DNA of 64,000 nt, taken from assembly GCF_002835665.1 (NCBI RefSeq), contig NZ_PIZV01000034.1, forward strand, positions 1-64,000, written 5' to 3'. More model-generated notes on the stretch are below. The model ran no database searches. It worked only from the letters and a program-made list of their open reading frames with translations, and was not told where the DNA came from. The DNA is from Chryseobacterium sp. PMSZPI (GTDB lineage: Bacteria; Bacteroidota; Bacteroidia; Flavobacteriales; Weeksellaceae). Position 1 is the stretch's first letter. The letters are not shown here.

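Noticed and set aside
24114-64000. Long tandem repetitiveness considered as a repeat array
   Set aside because: The periodicity of 3.2-4.6 kb is explained by NRPS modules; there are no short spaced repeats of the CRISPR type.

Overview
The window looks like a chromosomal segment of a flavobacterium of the Chryseobacterium type (Bacteroidota, Weeksellaceae). The support is the low G+C content, the Bacteroidota promoter form (TTG, 17-23 bases, TAnnTTTG) in front of many genes, short or absent mRNA leaders, SC-K/S-D lipoprotein signals and the sequence character of tyrS and the regulators. The genus is an inference from sequence feel; no database was searched.

Layout. 1-12.3 kb is mostly ordinary chromosome: an ECF sigma factor, tyrS, a membrane desaturase, a two-component system with a TPR sensor kinase bracketed by two related small lipoproteins, an esterase, a retropepsin-like/PDZ protease with a membrane partner, an L,D-transpeptidase and a PAS-LuxR regulator. 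The regulator sits across a compact divergent control region (two promoters, two 16-base palindromes) from a short transcription unit that has no intact protein but carries strong hairpins and an intrinsic terminator. 12.7-17.7 kb is a scarred accessory patch: a pair of about 300-base inverted repeats encloses a protein with three NUMOD4/degenerate-HNH units, an AraC regulator and a frameshifted DAPG-hydrolase-family gene. Just outside the patch lies a tRNA-Asp gene with good promoter and terminator but without the 3' half of its T arm.

18.0-21.9 kb is the most interesting part: a tight three-gene operon encoding an L-galactose-dehydrogenase-like aldo/keto reductase, a fusion of a GDP-mannose-hydrolase-type Nudix domain with a plant-like GDP-mannose 3,5-epimerase, and an aldonolactone oxidase. 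Read together they give a complete predicted route GDP-mannose to GDP-L-galactose to L-galactose to L-galactono-1,4-lactone to L-ascorbate (vitamin C), with the Nudix domain replacing the phosphorylase and phosphatase steps of plants. The function is inferred from sequence only.

22.1-64.0 kb (minus strand) is a non-ribosomal peptide locus: an MFS exporter and a type II thioesterase downstream of one enormous synthetase gene that runs off the right edge. At least 13,295 codons are inside the window: the end of one module, ten further modules, four epimerisation domains and a terminal thioesterase. Condensation-domain types match the epimerisation pattern throughout, predicting D residues at four positions. 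Specificity codes read by eye suggest aromatic (D), basic, X, D-Thr, Thr, D-Phe, Phe, D-X, unassigned, X, where X is one recurring unassigned substrate. One module has two adenylation domains in a row, the first decapitated after core A7, and two threonine adenylation domains are near-identical at the DNA level.
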